Positions 56,008 through 64,000 of a DNA stretch of 64,000 nt are shown piece after piece. Each line of letters begins with the position of its first letter. Position 1 is the stretch's first letter. A program made the position numbers and the translations under genes. The notes under the pieces were generated by a model that worked only from the letters and a program-made list of their open reading frames with translations, was not told the origin of the DNA and made no database searches. Location of the stretch: assembly GCA_964564635.1 (NCBI GenBank), contig CAZMAR010000002.1, forward strand, positions 620,001-684,000. The letters run 5' to 3'. The stretch comes from Tepidaquicella sp964564635 (GTDB lineage Bacteria; Bacteroidota; Ignavibacteria; Tepidaquicellales; Tepidaquicellaceae).

Positions 56008-57237
56008 ATGGATGAAAAATTAATAGAAAGATTTCTTAAATATGTTAAGATTGATACTCAATCAGATGAGAATTCTCAATCCTGCCCAAGTACCGAAAAG
56101 CAGCTTGTTTTAGCAAAATTACTTGTTGAAGAATTGAATTCGTTGGGACTCTCAGATGTATCTCTTGATGAGAATGGTTATGTTATGGCAACATTACCAT
56201 CTAACATAGATAAGAAAGTACCCGTTATTGGATTTATTTCTCATATGGATACGAGTCCCGATATGTCAGGAGAAAATGTTAACCCTCAAATTATTAAGAA
56301 TTATGATGGTGGTGATATAGTAATAAATAAAGAAAAAAATCTTATTCTTTCTCCGAAATTATTTCCGGAAATGAAAGAGTTCGTTGGACATACTTTGATT
56401 ACAACTGATGGGAATACATTACTTGGGGCTGATGATAAAGCTGGAATTGCGGAGATAATAACAGCAATAGAGTATTTTGTTAAAAATCCGCAAGTTAAAC
56501 ACGGTACAGTTAAAATAGCATTCACTCCTGACGAAGAAATCGGAAGAGGTGTAGATAAGTTTGATGTGAAAAAATTCGGGGCAGAATTTGCCTATACTAT
56601 CGATGGTAGTGGTCCAGGCGAGCTTGAATATGAAAACTTTAATGCTGCAAAGGCAACTGTTAAAATTCAGGGACGAAATGTTCACCCCGGTTATGCAAAG
56701 AACAAGATGTTGAATGCTATGTTAATTGCAATGGAGTTTAATTCTTTACTACCAGTATTTGAGAGACCTGAATTTACACAGGATTATGAAGGATTTTATC
56801 ACTTAATTAAAATGGATGGTTCAGTTGAAAATGCTACACTTGTCTATATTATCCGAGACCATGACAGAGTAAAATTTGAAAATAAAAAAACATTTATTAA
56901 AAAAGTCGGAGATTTTATTCAGGAAAAATTTGGAAATGATGTTATATCCATTGAAGTTGTTGATCAGTATTATAATATGAGGGAAAAGGTTGAACCTGTT
57001 TTTCATATTGTTGAAATTGCCAAAAAAGCGATGGAGCTCGTTGGAGTTCAACCCAAAGTAGTTCCGATTCGTGGTGGAACTGATGGTTCTAAATTATCTT
57101 ATATGGGCTTACCGTGTCCTAATATTTTTGCTGGTGGTATGAACTTCCATGGGAAATACGAATATGTTTCAGTTGAGACTATGGAAAAAGCAAAAGAAGT
57201 TATTATAAAAATTATTGAACTATACGCTGAGAAGTAA
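56008..57237 (+). CDS. pepT: Peptidase T (aminotripeptidase)
   Basis: The 409-residue protein is an M20 metallopeptidase: GFISHMDTSPDMSG with the first zinc histidine (H88), DGNTLLGADDKAGIAEI (D140), and FTPDEEIGRGVDKFDV (E173-E174), followed by the YTIDGSGPGELEYENFNAAKA of PepT and the final RGGTDGSKLSYMGLPCPN. It cleaves N-terminal residues from tripeptides in the cytosol. It is placed after two peptide importers, 66 bases downstream, and before a strong terminator. Confidence 0.95.
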   Translation: MDEKLIERFLKYVKIDTQSDENSQSCPSTEKQLVLAKLLVEELNSLGLSDVSLDENGYVMATLPSNIDKKVPVIGFISHMDTSPDMSGENVNPQIIKNYDGGDIVINKEKNLILSPKLFPEMKEFVGHTLITTDGNTLLGADDKAGIAEIITAIEYFVKNPQVKHGTVKIAFTPDEEIGRGVDKFDVKKFGAEFAYTIDGSGPGELEYENFNAAKATVKIQGRNVHPGYAKNKMLNAMLIAMEFNSLLPVFERPEFTQDYEGFYHLIKMDGSVENATLVYIIRDHDRVKFENKKTFIKKVGDFIQEKFGNDVISIEVVDQYYNMREKVEPVFHIVEIAKKAMELVGVQPKVVPIRGGTDGSKLSYMGLPCPNIFAGGMNFHGKYEYVSVETMEKAKEVIIKIIELYAEK

Positions 57238-57261
57238 ATTTAGTTAAATTATTATTTTCTA

Positions 57262-57300
57262 AAACAAATGCCTTCTTTATAGAAGGCATTTGTTTTTTTT
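57262..57300 (+). terminator. Intrinsic terminator after pepT
   Basis: A 15-bp perfect stem (57262-57276 with 57281-57295) with a 4-base TTAT loop is followed by at least five more T's. It ends the peptide-use transcript and can also serve the convergent gene that stops at 57319. Confidence 0.93.
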
Positions 57301-57318
57301 ATGTTATAAATACTGATA

Positions 57319-58950
57319 TCAATATTTTGTTTTATCTACTGGTTCCCAATCTGCAAAGTGAGTTATATTAACATTTGTTTTTGGTTCTGTGGTATAATTT
57401 ATATTACTGTTATATGTCCATTCAAGTGTTTCGGAAGCGCCGCAGGATTGAGTGGTAATTAAAGCATTATTGCTTACAAAACCAATTGGATATGCCTGAT
57501 CACGAGGTAATTCTCTGTCGCCATGGGTGGGGTCAGTTGGTATCCAGCCATAATTTGGCAGATAAACTTCTACCCATCTGTGGTATACCTCGTCCATACT
57601 TGCTTCGTCTTTTTTAATCCAGGTGGAACCTACATATCTTGTTGGAATCCCTGCCGCTCTGCAAAGAGCAATAAATACGAATGAATATTCTGAACAGGAT
57701 CCATGTTTGTTTGTAATAACAGTAGGAGCGGTATCCCACATCCCGTCCATCAAATAAGTTAAATGGTCAATAACAAACTGATGGATTTTTCTAACTATCC
57801 AGTAGGGATTTTTCTCATCTCCAACCACTTCTTTTACTGTCTTTTGGATTATTTCACTGTGTATTTGATATTTTTCATCATCTTCAAGATATTTATCCTT
57901 TATTTCAGAAGGAATTTCGTCAAGTGTTCCTACAAATTCAGGATATATAAAATATCTTACAACATAAGTTTTAAAAACTGTTGTAACTATTAAATCTTTT
58001 GATTCACCTGGATTAATATTTTTAAAGTTCCAGTGTGCTGTTTTTTGTCCCCATTTATCAGTTAATATATCTGTTGGGTTTAAATTAAATTTTATTGGCT
58101 CTAATATTTCCTGATTATCTCTGTTTTCTGCGAGTGCAATATTTACATCAAGTGTCTTGATTTTACCAGGTCCAAAACATTTAACACTATGGGTAAATAC
58201 AACTTTGTGATATTGAGGATTTTTTCTAATTAATTTTTCATCATCTCTAATTTTTAATTGAAAAATTTTATCTTCCTGATAATCTACAGCCCAAAGTTTT
58301 TTCCCATCGGTTGCAAGTCCAAATACGTACTTGCCTGGAGCATCTGCAATTAAAATAACCAGTCCCGTTTCAGGGTCAACCATATAAATCTCATCTAAAA
58401 TTCTATCCGAAATCCATAAATATTTCCCATCAAAACAAATTCCAGTAACATCAGGTGAAGGAGCTTTAAAAGATTTTATTGTCGTTCCATCAATGGGGCT
58501 AAATTGAATTACTTTATCAGCTCTATCATCAATACACCATAAATATTTTCCATCAAATGTTAAACCAATTGGGCATTTAGAAGGAGCATTTAAAGTTTTT
58601 AAAATTGTACCGTCTTCCGGGTCAATTTTAAAAATCATTCCATCAAAATCCTCCGATTTATCAGTCAAACCTCTTATATCAGAGTTCCATAAGTATTTCC
58701 CATCAAAAGCAATTCCCATTGGCCAATAAGCAGGGGATTCAAGCGTTTTGATTACACTCCCAGTTTCTGGATTAACACAAAATAACTTATCTGCTTCTCT
58801 ATCAGCAACCCAAAGATTTTTTCCATCAAAACAAATGCCAGTGGGAAATTTGCCAGGTGTGTCAAAAGATTTTATTATTTCTCCGGTATATGAATAGGTG
58901 ATTGAGTTAAGAAAAGAAAAAATTAAGGCAAAGGAAAATATTTTTTTCAT
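57319..58950 (-). CDS. Propeller-transglutaminase fusion protein
   Basis: The 543-residue protein has a signal peptide (about 1-20), then about five ~45-residue propeller blades of the form GICFDGKNLWVADREADKLF (about 39-245), a beta-sandwich linker, and a C-terminal transglutaminase-like domain. Its triad is C419 in HGSCSEYSF, the histidine in DEVYHRWVEVYLP, and the aspartate in WIPTDPTHGD. It is exported, and could be a protease or a cross-linker rather than a real transglutaminase. It stops opposite pepT. Confidence 0.85.
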   Translation of the reverse strand: MKKIFSFALIFSFLNSITYSYTGEIIKSFDTPGKFPTGICFDGKNLWVADREADKLFCVNPETGSVIKTLESPAYWPMGIAFDGKYLWNSDIRGLTDKSEDFDGMIFKIDPEDGTILKTLNAPSKCPIGLTFDGKYLWCIDDRADKVIQFSPIDGTTIKSFKAPSPDVTGICFDGKYLWISDRILDEIYMVDPETGLVILIADAPGKYVFGLATDGKKLWAVDYQEDKIFQLKIRDDEKLIRKNPQYHKVVFTHSVKCFGPGKIKTLDVNIALAENRDNQEILEPIKFNLNPTDILTDKWGQKTAHWNFKNINPGESKDLIVTTVFKTYVVRYFIYPEFVGTLDEIPSEIKDKYLEDDEKYQIHSEIIQKTVKEVVGDEKNPYWIVRKIHQFVIDHLTYLMDGMWDTAPTVITNKHGSCSEYSFVFIALCRAAGIPTRYVGSTWIKKDEASMDEVYHRWVEVYLPNYGWIPTDPTHGDRELPRDQAYPIGFVSNNALITTQSCGASETLEWTYNSNINYTTEPKTNVNITHFADWEPVDKTKY

Positions 58951-59084
58951 AACAAATAATTTTTTATTATAAATTAATCAAAAAAGATTTCAATTTCTTT
59001 GAAAAAAATATATATCTATATATCATCTAAATTATCTATTCAAAAAGAATTATATTTAATAGATATCTTGTTTATTTTTGTTTT
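58951..59084. other. Divergent promoter region before nifS
   Basis: 134 AT-rich bases lie between the divergent propeller-transglutaminase and cysteine desulfurase genes. TATTTTTG (59073-59080) fits the -7 consensus, but it is only 4 bases before the ATG, so it would give a nearly leaderless transcript; I do not call it. Confidence 0.3.
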
Positions 59085-60242
59085 ATGCAAAGAATAATTT
59101 ATCTTGATAATAATTCAACGACAAAAATTGATCCAGAAGTTCTTGATGCTATGATGCCATATTTAAAAGAAAAATATGGCAATCCATCAAGCACTTCTCA
59201 TACTTTTGGAAGAGAAGCTTCTGCAGCTGTTGATATTGCGAGAGAACAAGTTGCCGACTTAATTAATGCGGAATTCTCTGAAATAATTTTCACAAGTAGC
59301 ACTACGGAGAGTATTAATTTAGCTATCAAAGGTGTCATTGAAAATTCGGAGAGAGAAAAAATTCATATAATAACAACTAAAATAGAACATAAGGCAGTTT
59401 TGAATGTATGCAAATATCTTGAGAAATTTGGGGTTGAAGTAACATATTTATCACCCGATAGTTCTGGAATTATTTCACCTTTAAATGTCAGGGAAAATTT
59501 AAAACCCGATACACTACTTGTAATAATAATGTCCGCTAATAATGAAATAGGAACAATTCAACCGATAGGTGAGATAGGAGAATTATGCGAAGAAAAAAAT
59601 ATTCTTTTTTTAACAGATGCTGCTCAAAGTGTTGGAAAGATTCCTATGGATGTAAAACAATTAAATATAGATTTTATGGCTTTCAGTGCTCATAAAATCT
59701 ATGGTCCTAAAGGAACAGGTGCATTATATGTTAGAAAACTCGGGGATAAAAATTTATTATATCCCCAGATTCATGGAGGCGGTCAGGAGAAGGGGTTTAG
59801 AAGTGGTACCTTAAATGTTGCAGGAATTGTTGGGTTTGGAAAAGCATGCGAGGTTTGTAAAAGGAAAATATTTGATGAATTTAATAAGCATACTGTCTGG
59901 AGAGACAGGATTATTCAGAATTTAAATGCGAAGATTGAAGGAACATTTCTAAATGGGCATCCGGTAAAGAGAATTCCAAATAATATAAACATAGGTTTTA
60001 AAGGAATTAGCAACTCTTTATTTATTAATGAATTTTCTGACCTTGCAATTTCCACTGGTAGTGCTTGCTCTTCTGAAACTTTAGAACCTTCTTATGTGTT
60101 AAGTGCAATAGGTAGAATAAAAACTGAAATTTCATGTTCTATCAGAATAGGTATCGGTAGATTTAACACAGAGGAAGAGATTGAATACATAATTAAGCGT
60201 ATACCAGATGGGATTAATAAAATTAAAGAAAAATTGTTATGA
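59085..60242 (+). CDS. Cysteine desulfurase (NifS/IscS family)
   Basis: The 385-residue PLP enzyme has YLDNNSTTKIDPEVLDAMMPY at the start, the PLP lysine in SAHKIYGPKG (K204), and the sulfur-accepting cysteine loop STGSACSSETLEPSYVL (C328). It takes sulfur from cysteine for iron-sulfur clusters. The short loop around C328 is the group I (NifS/IscS) form. It overlaps the following iscA-like gene by 4 bases (ATGA), so the two are translationally coupled. Confidence 0.95.
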   Translation: MQRIIYLDNNSTTKIDPEVLDAMMPYLKEKYGNPSSTSHTFGREASAAVDIAREQVADLINAEFSEIIFTSSTTESINLAIKGVIENSEREKIHIITTKIEHKAVLNVCKYLEKFGVEVTYLSPDSSGIISPLNVRENLKPDTLLVIIMSANNEIGTIQPIGEIGELCEEKNILFLTDAAQSVGKIPMDVKQLNIDFMAFSAHKIYGPKGTGALYVRKLGDKNLLYPQIHGGGQEKGFRSGTLNVAGIVGFGKACEVCKRKIFDEFNKHTVWRDRIIQNLNAKIEGTFLNGHPVKRIPNNINIGFKGISNSLFINEFSDLAISTGSACSSETLEPSYVLSAIGRIKTEISCSIRIGIGRFNTEEEIEYIIKRIPDGINKIKEKLL

Positions 60243-60607
60243 AAGAACAGAATAAAGAATTAGAGAAAAATAGTTCTGATAGTTTTAAAATTACAGAAAG
60301 AGCATTAAAAGAATTGTTGAATATAAAGAAAAAAAATAATATACCTGATAATTTTGGTTTTAGAATTGGGATTAAAGGAGGAGGGTGTTCTGGGTTTGTT
60401 TATTCACTTGGCTTTGATGCTAAAATATATCCCACTGACCATATTCTGGACTTTGGGGATTTAAAAGTAATTGTTGATATGAAAAGTTATTTATTCTTAA
60501 CTGGGGCTAAATTAGATTATATAGATAGTAATTCCGGGACAGGGTTTATCTTTGATAATCCTAATGTAAAGACTACCTGTGGGTGTGGTAGTTCAGTAGC
60601 TAAATAA
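60239..60607 (+). CDS. A-type iron-sulfur carrier protein (IscA/ErpA/HesB-like)
   Basis: The 122-residue protein has the three conserved cysteines of A-type carriers: GGGCSGFVY (C50) and TTCGCGSS (C114 and C116). It accepts clusters from the scaffold and passes them to target proteins. The N-terminus has about 15 extra charged residues. It starts inside the end of the cysteine desulfurase gene. No scaffold gene (iscU or sufB) is nearby. Confidence 0.93.
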   Translation: MKEQNKELEKNSSDSFKITERALKELLNIKKKNNIPDNFGFRIGIKGGGCSGFVYSLGFDAKIYPTDHILDFGDLKVIVDMKSYLFLTGAKLDYIDSNSGTGFIFDNPNVKTTCGCGSSVAK

Positions 60608-60684
60608 GTTCTGATTATCAAAAAAATATTTTGAATTTTTTAAAATAATTATTTGTTTTAATATATAAAAAGTAAGAATCTAAT

Positions 60685-61437
60685 ATGAAAAAGAATGGAA
60701 TATCGAGAAGAAAATTTTTAACTTTATCCGCAACAGGATTGTTTGGATTATTTTTTATACCAAAAATAAATTTTTTTAAAAATAAAAATAAAAAAGGAGA
60801 ATTAAGAAATATGTCTTACGAATGGCAATTTAAAAAACGTCCTTACTCAGACGAAGAAGCAAAAACTTTACTTAAAGAAGTAATTTCGCCAGAAACAAGT
60901 GACTGGCATTATAACACTCATCACAAGGGTTATGTAAATGCATTAAATACGATTGAAAAGGAACTGGAAAACGCAGACAGAGCAAAAGCAAATGGTAATT
61001 ATAGTCAGGTTGGGGAGTTAAAAAGAAGATTTACCTGGAATCACTCAGGTGCTTTATTGCATGATGTTTACTGGGAAGTACTCGGAGGTGATGGCGATAT
61101 AAATAAAGGTCCGGATATTAAAGCTGCAATTGAGAAAGAATTCGGTAGTTTTGAAAAGTGGAAAGAAGATTTTATTGCAACGGCAATTTCTGCAAAGCTT
61201 TCCGGTTGGGCATTACTGGTTTATGATAAGTTATATAGTGAGAGACTTTTAAATGTGCTCGTTGACGAGCATCAATATGGTGCTATTTGGGGTGGAATAC
61301 CTTTGATTTCGCTTGATGTATTTGAACATGCGTATTATCATAAGGATGGACCAGGAAGAGCAAAATATATTAATAACTTTATTAATAACTTGCATTGGGG
61401 AAGAATAAATGATAGATTTGTGAAATATGTAAAATAA
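60685..61437 (+). CDS. Fe/Mn superoxide dismutase with N-terminal Tat-type signal
   Basis: The 250-residue form begins with a twin-arginine pattern (ISRRKFLTLSATGLFGLFF, residues 6-24). The dismutase domain follows from about residue 43, with metal ligands H75, H126, D211 and H215 in DWHYNTHHKGYV, ALLHDVYW and LDVFEHAYY. It removes superoxide. An internal ATG at 60811 (Met43) has AAGGAG 11 bases upstream and would give a 208-residue cytosolic form, the usual family length, while the first ATG has no good site. Fe or Mn use cannot be read from the sequence. Confidence 0.9.
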   Translation: MKKNGISRRKFLTLSATGLFGLFFIPKINFFKNKNKKGELRNMSYEWQFKKRPYSDEEAKTLLKEVISPETSDWHYNTHHKGYVNALNTIEKELENADRAKANGNYSQVGELKRRFTWNHSGALLHDVYWEVLGGDGDINKGPDIKAAIEKEFGSFEKWKEDFIATAISAKLSGWALLVYDKLYSERLLNVLVDEHQYGAIWGGIPLISLDVFEHAYYHKDGPGRAKYINNFINNLHWGRINDRFVKYVK

Positions 61438-61453
61438 AAATCTATCATTATAA

Positions 61454-62014
61454 ATGAATATTTACAAAATTCTTCTCAATGTAATTTTTGTAATACTAAT
61501 AATATTTAGTTGTAAAAAACAGGAAGTTAATGACCAAACAACCTCTTCCGGGAATCAGAGCTTTTCCTGGAAAGAGGTTGTTAATTTTAATGACATACCT
61601 GATTATCCTATTAGGGGATATATAGGAGATAAGGAAATTAAAATTGTATATATTAATTTTGAAAAATGGCGTGGAAGTGGAGATAATACATTTTATTTTT
61701 CAACAAAAAAACCTCAACAAAATTGCGGGTCAGTTGTAAATGATACAGCCTTTAGATTAACTAGAGCAAATAAAAATTTTGAAGAGCAAGAATTTATTAA
61801 GGAGAGCTTTACCACTTCCAAAGAGGGTTATGGAGCAGATTTTCATGTTTATGTTGGTGAGGAGTCTAAAGATTTTGATGTCCCTTGGAATTGTGCTCTT
61901 AAGATTTCTTATTTAGATGATAAGAAAATACAGGGAAAGATTGTAATGTGTTTTAAAGATGAAAAGAAAAGTTGGATAGCTGGAACTTTTGAAGGAATTG
62001 TTTGTAATTATTAA
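61454..62014 (+). CDS. Hypothetical lipoprotein
   Basis: I do not recognise this 186-residue protein. It has a lipoprotein signal (IIFSC, C20), a short Ser/Asn/Gln linker and a beta-rich domain with IVYINFEKWRGSGDNTFYFS (about 73-92) and two further cysteines (in QQNCGS and IVCNY) that could pair. It starts 16 bases after the dismutase gene. It is probably attached to a membrane facing the periplasm or outside. Confidence 0.65.
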   Translation: MNIYKILLNVIFVILIIFSCKKQEVNDQTTSSGNQSFSWKEVVNFNDIPDYPIRGYIGDKEIKIVYINFEKWRGSGDNTFYFSTKKPQQNCGSVVNDTAFRLTRANKNFEEQEFIKESFTTSKEGYGADFHVYVGEESKDFDVPWNCALKISYLDDKKIQGKIVMCFKDEKKSWIAGTFEGIVCNY

Positions 62015-62047
62015 TAAAACAATATTTTTATAAATAAAATTAAAATT

Positions 62048-62515
62048 ATGAAATTTATTAAACTATTTTTAATCGTTTTTACTAGTTTTCTTTTATTGCA
62101 GGGGTGCGGAGAAAAGAAAGAACAAAGCGATTCTCAAGCCCCTAAAGAAGAACAAACATCCGGGACTCAATCCTCAGCAGAACAGACAGAAAATAATCAA
62201 GCAACCCTTGATACTAAAGAAGGACTACCAGAGGATTTTCCTAAGGATATTCCTTTACCTGAAAAGATGAAAAAGGCAAAGTATATTGATAATAATAATA
62301 GTAAGATAGTTATTATTGAAGCCGATATTAATGTTAAAGATGCAATAAATTATTACAAGGAGAATTTAAAGAAAAACGGCTTTGAATTAAATAAAAATGA
62401 TAATCTGATTGATAGAGATGAAATTTATAATGCTGATTGGAGAAAGAATAACAAAAATGTGAATGTTGCCATTACCTTTCAAAACAATTTGAGCAACATA
62501 GTTATCTCTTATTAA
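62048..62515 (+). CDS. Hypothetical lipoprotein
   Basis: The 155-residue protein has a lipoprotein signal (LLQGC, C20), a ~40-residue Gln/Glu/Ser/Thr-rich linker, then a compact domain (about 60-155) starting GLPEDFPKDIPLPEKMKKAK with DAINYYKENLKKNGFEL. The pattern recurs in bacterial envelope lipoproteins of unknown function. It ends directly before the ferredoxin gene, 1 base away. Confidence 0.65.
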   Translation: MKFIKLFLIVFTSFLLLQGCGEKKEQSDSQAPKEEQTSGTQSSAEQTENNQATLDTKEGLPEDFPKDIPLPEKMKKAKYIDNNNSKIVIIEADINVKDAINYYKENLKKNGFELNKNDNLIDRDEIYNADWRKNNKNVNVAITFQNNLSNIVISY

Positions 62516-62516
62516 T

Positions 62517-62813
62517 ATGCCATTTATTAAATTTCTACCTGGTAAGAGAAAAATACCGGTAGAAATTCATAAAACTATACTTAACATTGCATTGGAAAAT
62601 GATATTCCTATTGAGCACAAATGCGGTGGCATTTGTGCATGCACAAGTTGTATTATTCAAATAACGACAGGGCTTGAAAATTTTAATGAGATTTCACCGC
62701 ACGAAATTTATCAATTAAAAAAAGCTAATAAGACAAAAAGAGGATTTAGACTTGCATGTATGTGTTACATTATAAAAGATACGATGGAAGATATAATCAT
62801 CAATCTTAAATAA
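62517..62813 (+). CDS. 2Fe-2S ferredoxin (Isc-type)
   Basis: The 98-residue protein carries CGGICACTSC (C36, C42 and C45 as ligands, with an extra C40) and the distal LACMC (C81), the pattern of the adrenodoxin/Isc-type plant-fold 2Fe-2S ferredoxins. It may give electrons to iron-sulfur cluster assembly or to an oxidoreductase. It starts 1 base after the previous stop, so translation is probably coupled. Confidence 0.92.
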   Translation: MPFIKFLPGKRKIPVEIHKTILNIALENDIPIEHKCGGICACTSCIIQITTGLENFNEISPHEIYQLKKANKTKRGFRLACMCYIIKDTMEDIIINLK

Positions 62814-62819
62814 ATCTTA

Positions 62820-63839
62820 GTGGCAGAAAAAATTTACAAAGAAAAAATAAAAAAGATTTTAATTAGCAGAACTGATAATATTGGGGATGTAATATTAACT
62901 TTACCATTGATTTCAGAATGTAAGAGTTATTTTACAAGTGCAAAATTGGTTCTACTTACAAAAAGTGTTGTAAAAGATTTATTAATGGGTTATGAAGATA
63001 TAGATGAATTTATTTTTATTGATGATTTCAAAAATAATATTGGTTTATTCAAAAAAATACGGTCTGAGTGTTTTGATATTGTTTTTTCAGTTTACCCGAG
63101 ATTAAGTTTAGCTGTTATTTTTTTTCTAAGTGGTATAAAGTACAGAGTTGGAACTGCATACAGGGGATATTCCTTTCTATATAATATAAAAGTAAAAGAA
63201 CATCGGAAATCGGCAGAAAAACACGAGGCGCAATACAATTTAAATTTATTAAATACAGTTACAGGTGAATTTTCTCAAAATATAAACTTTAAATTTAAAA
63301 TTAGTGAAAATGAGAAACAAGAATTAATAAAAAAATTAAATAATAAATTTAATTTAACTCCAGATGATAAATTTATAATCATACACCCCGGTTCCCGACA
63401 GTCAGCATTGGATTTACCACTGAAAACTTTAAAAGAATATATACAAAAATTTTTAAAAGAGTTTTCAGACTATAAGATTATTATTACTGGAACCAAAAAC
63501 GATGAATATCAAATAAATTGTTTAACAAAAAGTTTTCAAAGTGAAATTGGAAAAGTGATTTTTAATTCATTAGACATGTTTAATTTAAGAGAACTTATGA
63601 TTTTAATTGAGCTATCTTCTCTATTTATTTCAAATTCTACAGGTCCAATTCATATTGCAGGAGCACTTGGGAAAAAGATTATTGGATTCTATCCAAATGT
63701 ACCTCCTATATCACCTGTAAGGTGGAAACCATTAAGTAATTATGTCAGAATATTAACCCCTACACAGATAAGTACCAATATGGAAGAAATTAAAGCCGAA
63801 CAAATAATTCAACATACTAATGAATTACTTAAAATGTAA
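62820..63839 (+). CDS. Glycosyltransferase family 9 (heptosyltransferase-like) protein
   Basis: The 339-residue protein starts at GTG and has the two GT-B halves of family 9: ILISRTDNIGDVILTLPLI (about 13-31) and, in the second half, IIIHPGSRQSALDLPLK with SNSTGPIHIAGALGKKIIGFY. It probably adds a heptose or another sugar to the lipopolysaccharide core from the cytosolic face. It lies 6 bases after the ferredoxin gene. Confidence 0.9.
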   Translation: MAEKIYKEKIKKILISRTDNIGDVILTLPLISECKSYFTSAKLVLLTKSVVKDLLMGYEDIDEFIFIDDFKNNIGLFKKIRSECFDIVFSVYPRLSLAVIFFLSGIKYRVGTAYRGYSFLYNIKVKEHRKSAEKHEAQYNLNLLNTVTGEFSQNINFKFKISENEKQELIKKLNNKFNLTPDDKFIIIHPGSRQSALDLPLKTLKEYIQKFLKEFSDYKIIITGTKNDEYQINCLTKSFQSEIGKVIFNSLDMFNLRELMILIELSSLFISNSTGPIHIAGALGKKIIGFYPNVPPISPVRWKPLSNYVRILTPTQISTNMEEIKAEQIIQHTNELLKM

Positions 63840-63898
63840 GTTTTTTTTAAGAAACTTTTTATATATTATTAATGTAAAAAAGAAAAGGAATATTCGAT

Positions 63899-64000
63899 AT
63901 GAAAAATTTTATTAAAGTATTTTTAATTATTTTACTTCCGGGTTTATTGTTTTCTCAAGACACAACCTTCCGTAAAATAAACAATATCAGTTTTAAAGTT
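63899..64000 (+). CDS. Start of a secreted protein, truncated by window edge
   Basis: ATG 63899 is preceded by AAAGGA about 8 bases upstream and opens a frame to the window end (34 codons). The product starts with a signal peptide (MKNFIKVFLIILLPGLLFSQ, cleavage likely after residue 19) followed by DTTFRKINN. The rest and the function are outside the window. Confidence 0.7.
   Translation, partial: MKNFIKVFLIILLPGLLFSQDTTFRKINNISFKV

Noticed and set aside
59073..59080. TATTTTTG as a -7 promoter element for nifS
   Set aside because: It lies only 4 bases from the ATG and has no matching -33 element.

Overview
The window is AT-rich (roughly 30% G+C by eye) and carries a chromosomal, mostly housekeeping gene set. 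Three secreted proteins end in the NYPNPFN-type C-terminal domain used by the type IX secretion system. That domain, together with pyruvate:ferredoxin oxidoreductase, lipoproteins with short lipoboxes, and generally weak Shine-Dalgarno sequences, points to the Bacteroidota/Chlorobiota/Ignavibacteriota group. An Ignavibacteria-like organism is the best guess (inference). No transposase, phage gene or CRISPR array was seen.

Layout. 1-4227: truncated transaldolase, a T9SS-sorted propeller protein, and a DUF202/DUF389 membrane pair. 4229-13846: a long leftward run (pyrimidine nucleoside phosphorylase, secreted nuclease, guaB, rho, RNase G, an orphan NuoG-like subunit, an amino acid permease). 13932-16346: comEC. 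16347-16858: a leader region with a strong hairpin and a 13-codon ORF. 16859-24429: nifJ, a dihydroorotate dehydrogenase-like gene and two tandem glutamine synthetase homologues, the second lacking key catalytic residues. 24497-28285: a leftward five-gene run (glutamate dehydrogenase, hypothetical, BamD-like, thioesterase, ABC ATPase). 28548-31393: an MFS transporter, a papain-like protease and an unusual G+C-richer non-coding block. 31394-37745: YitT, tRNA-Val, then thrS-infC-rpmI-rplT-pheS, with infC starting at ATT, followed by a cyclophilin and a small unknown protein. 37782-43234: a leftward overlapping run (glycosyltransferase-TPR, mltG, polytopic membrane protein, UbiX). 43798-47911: two T9SS-sorted proteins. 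48186-57237: tRNA-Glu, a small lipoprotein, an MFS carrier, then a peptide-use locus (M2-type peptidase, POT and OPT peptide transporters, PepT). 57319-64000: a propeller-transglutaminase protein, nifS-iscA, a Tat-type superoxide dismutase, two lipoproteins, a 2Fe-2S ferredoxin, a GT9 glycosyltransferase and the start of a secreted protein.

Together the genes suggest an anaerobic or microaerophilic heterotroph that imports and degrades peptides, deaminates glutamate, oxidises pyruvate through ferredoxin and can probably salvage nucleic acids. Most of the window is ordinary. The points most worth a second look are the hairpin/tiny-ORF leader (16402-16502), the non-coding block at 30875-31164, the catalytically degenerate glutamine synthetase homologue, the ATT start of infC, and the possible two-start superoxide dismutase.
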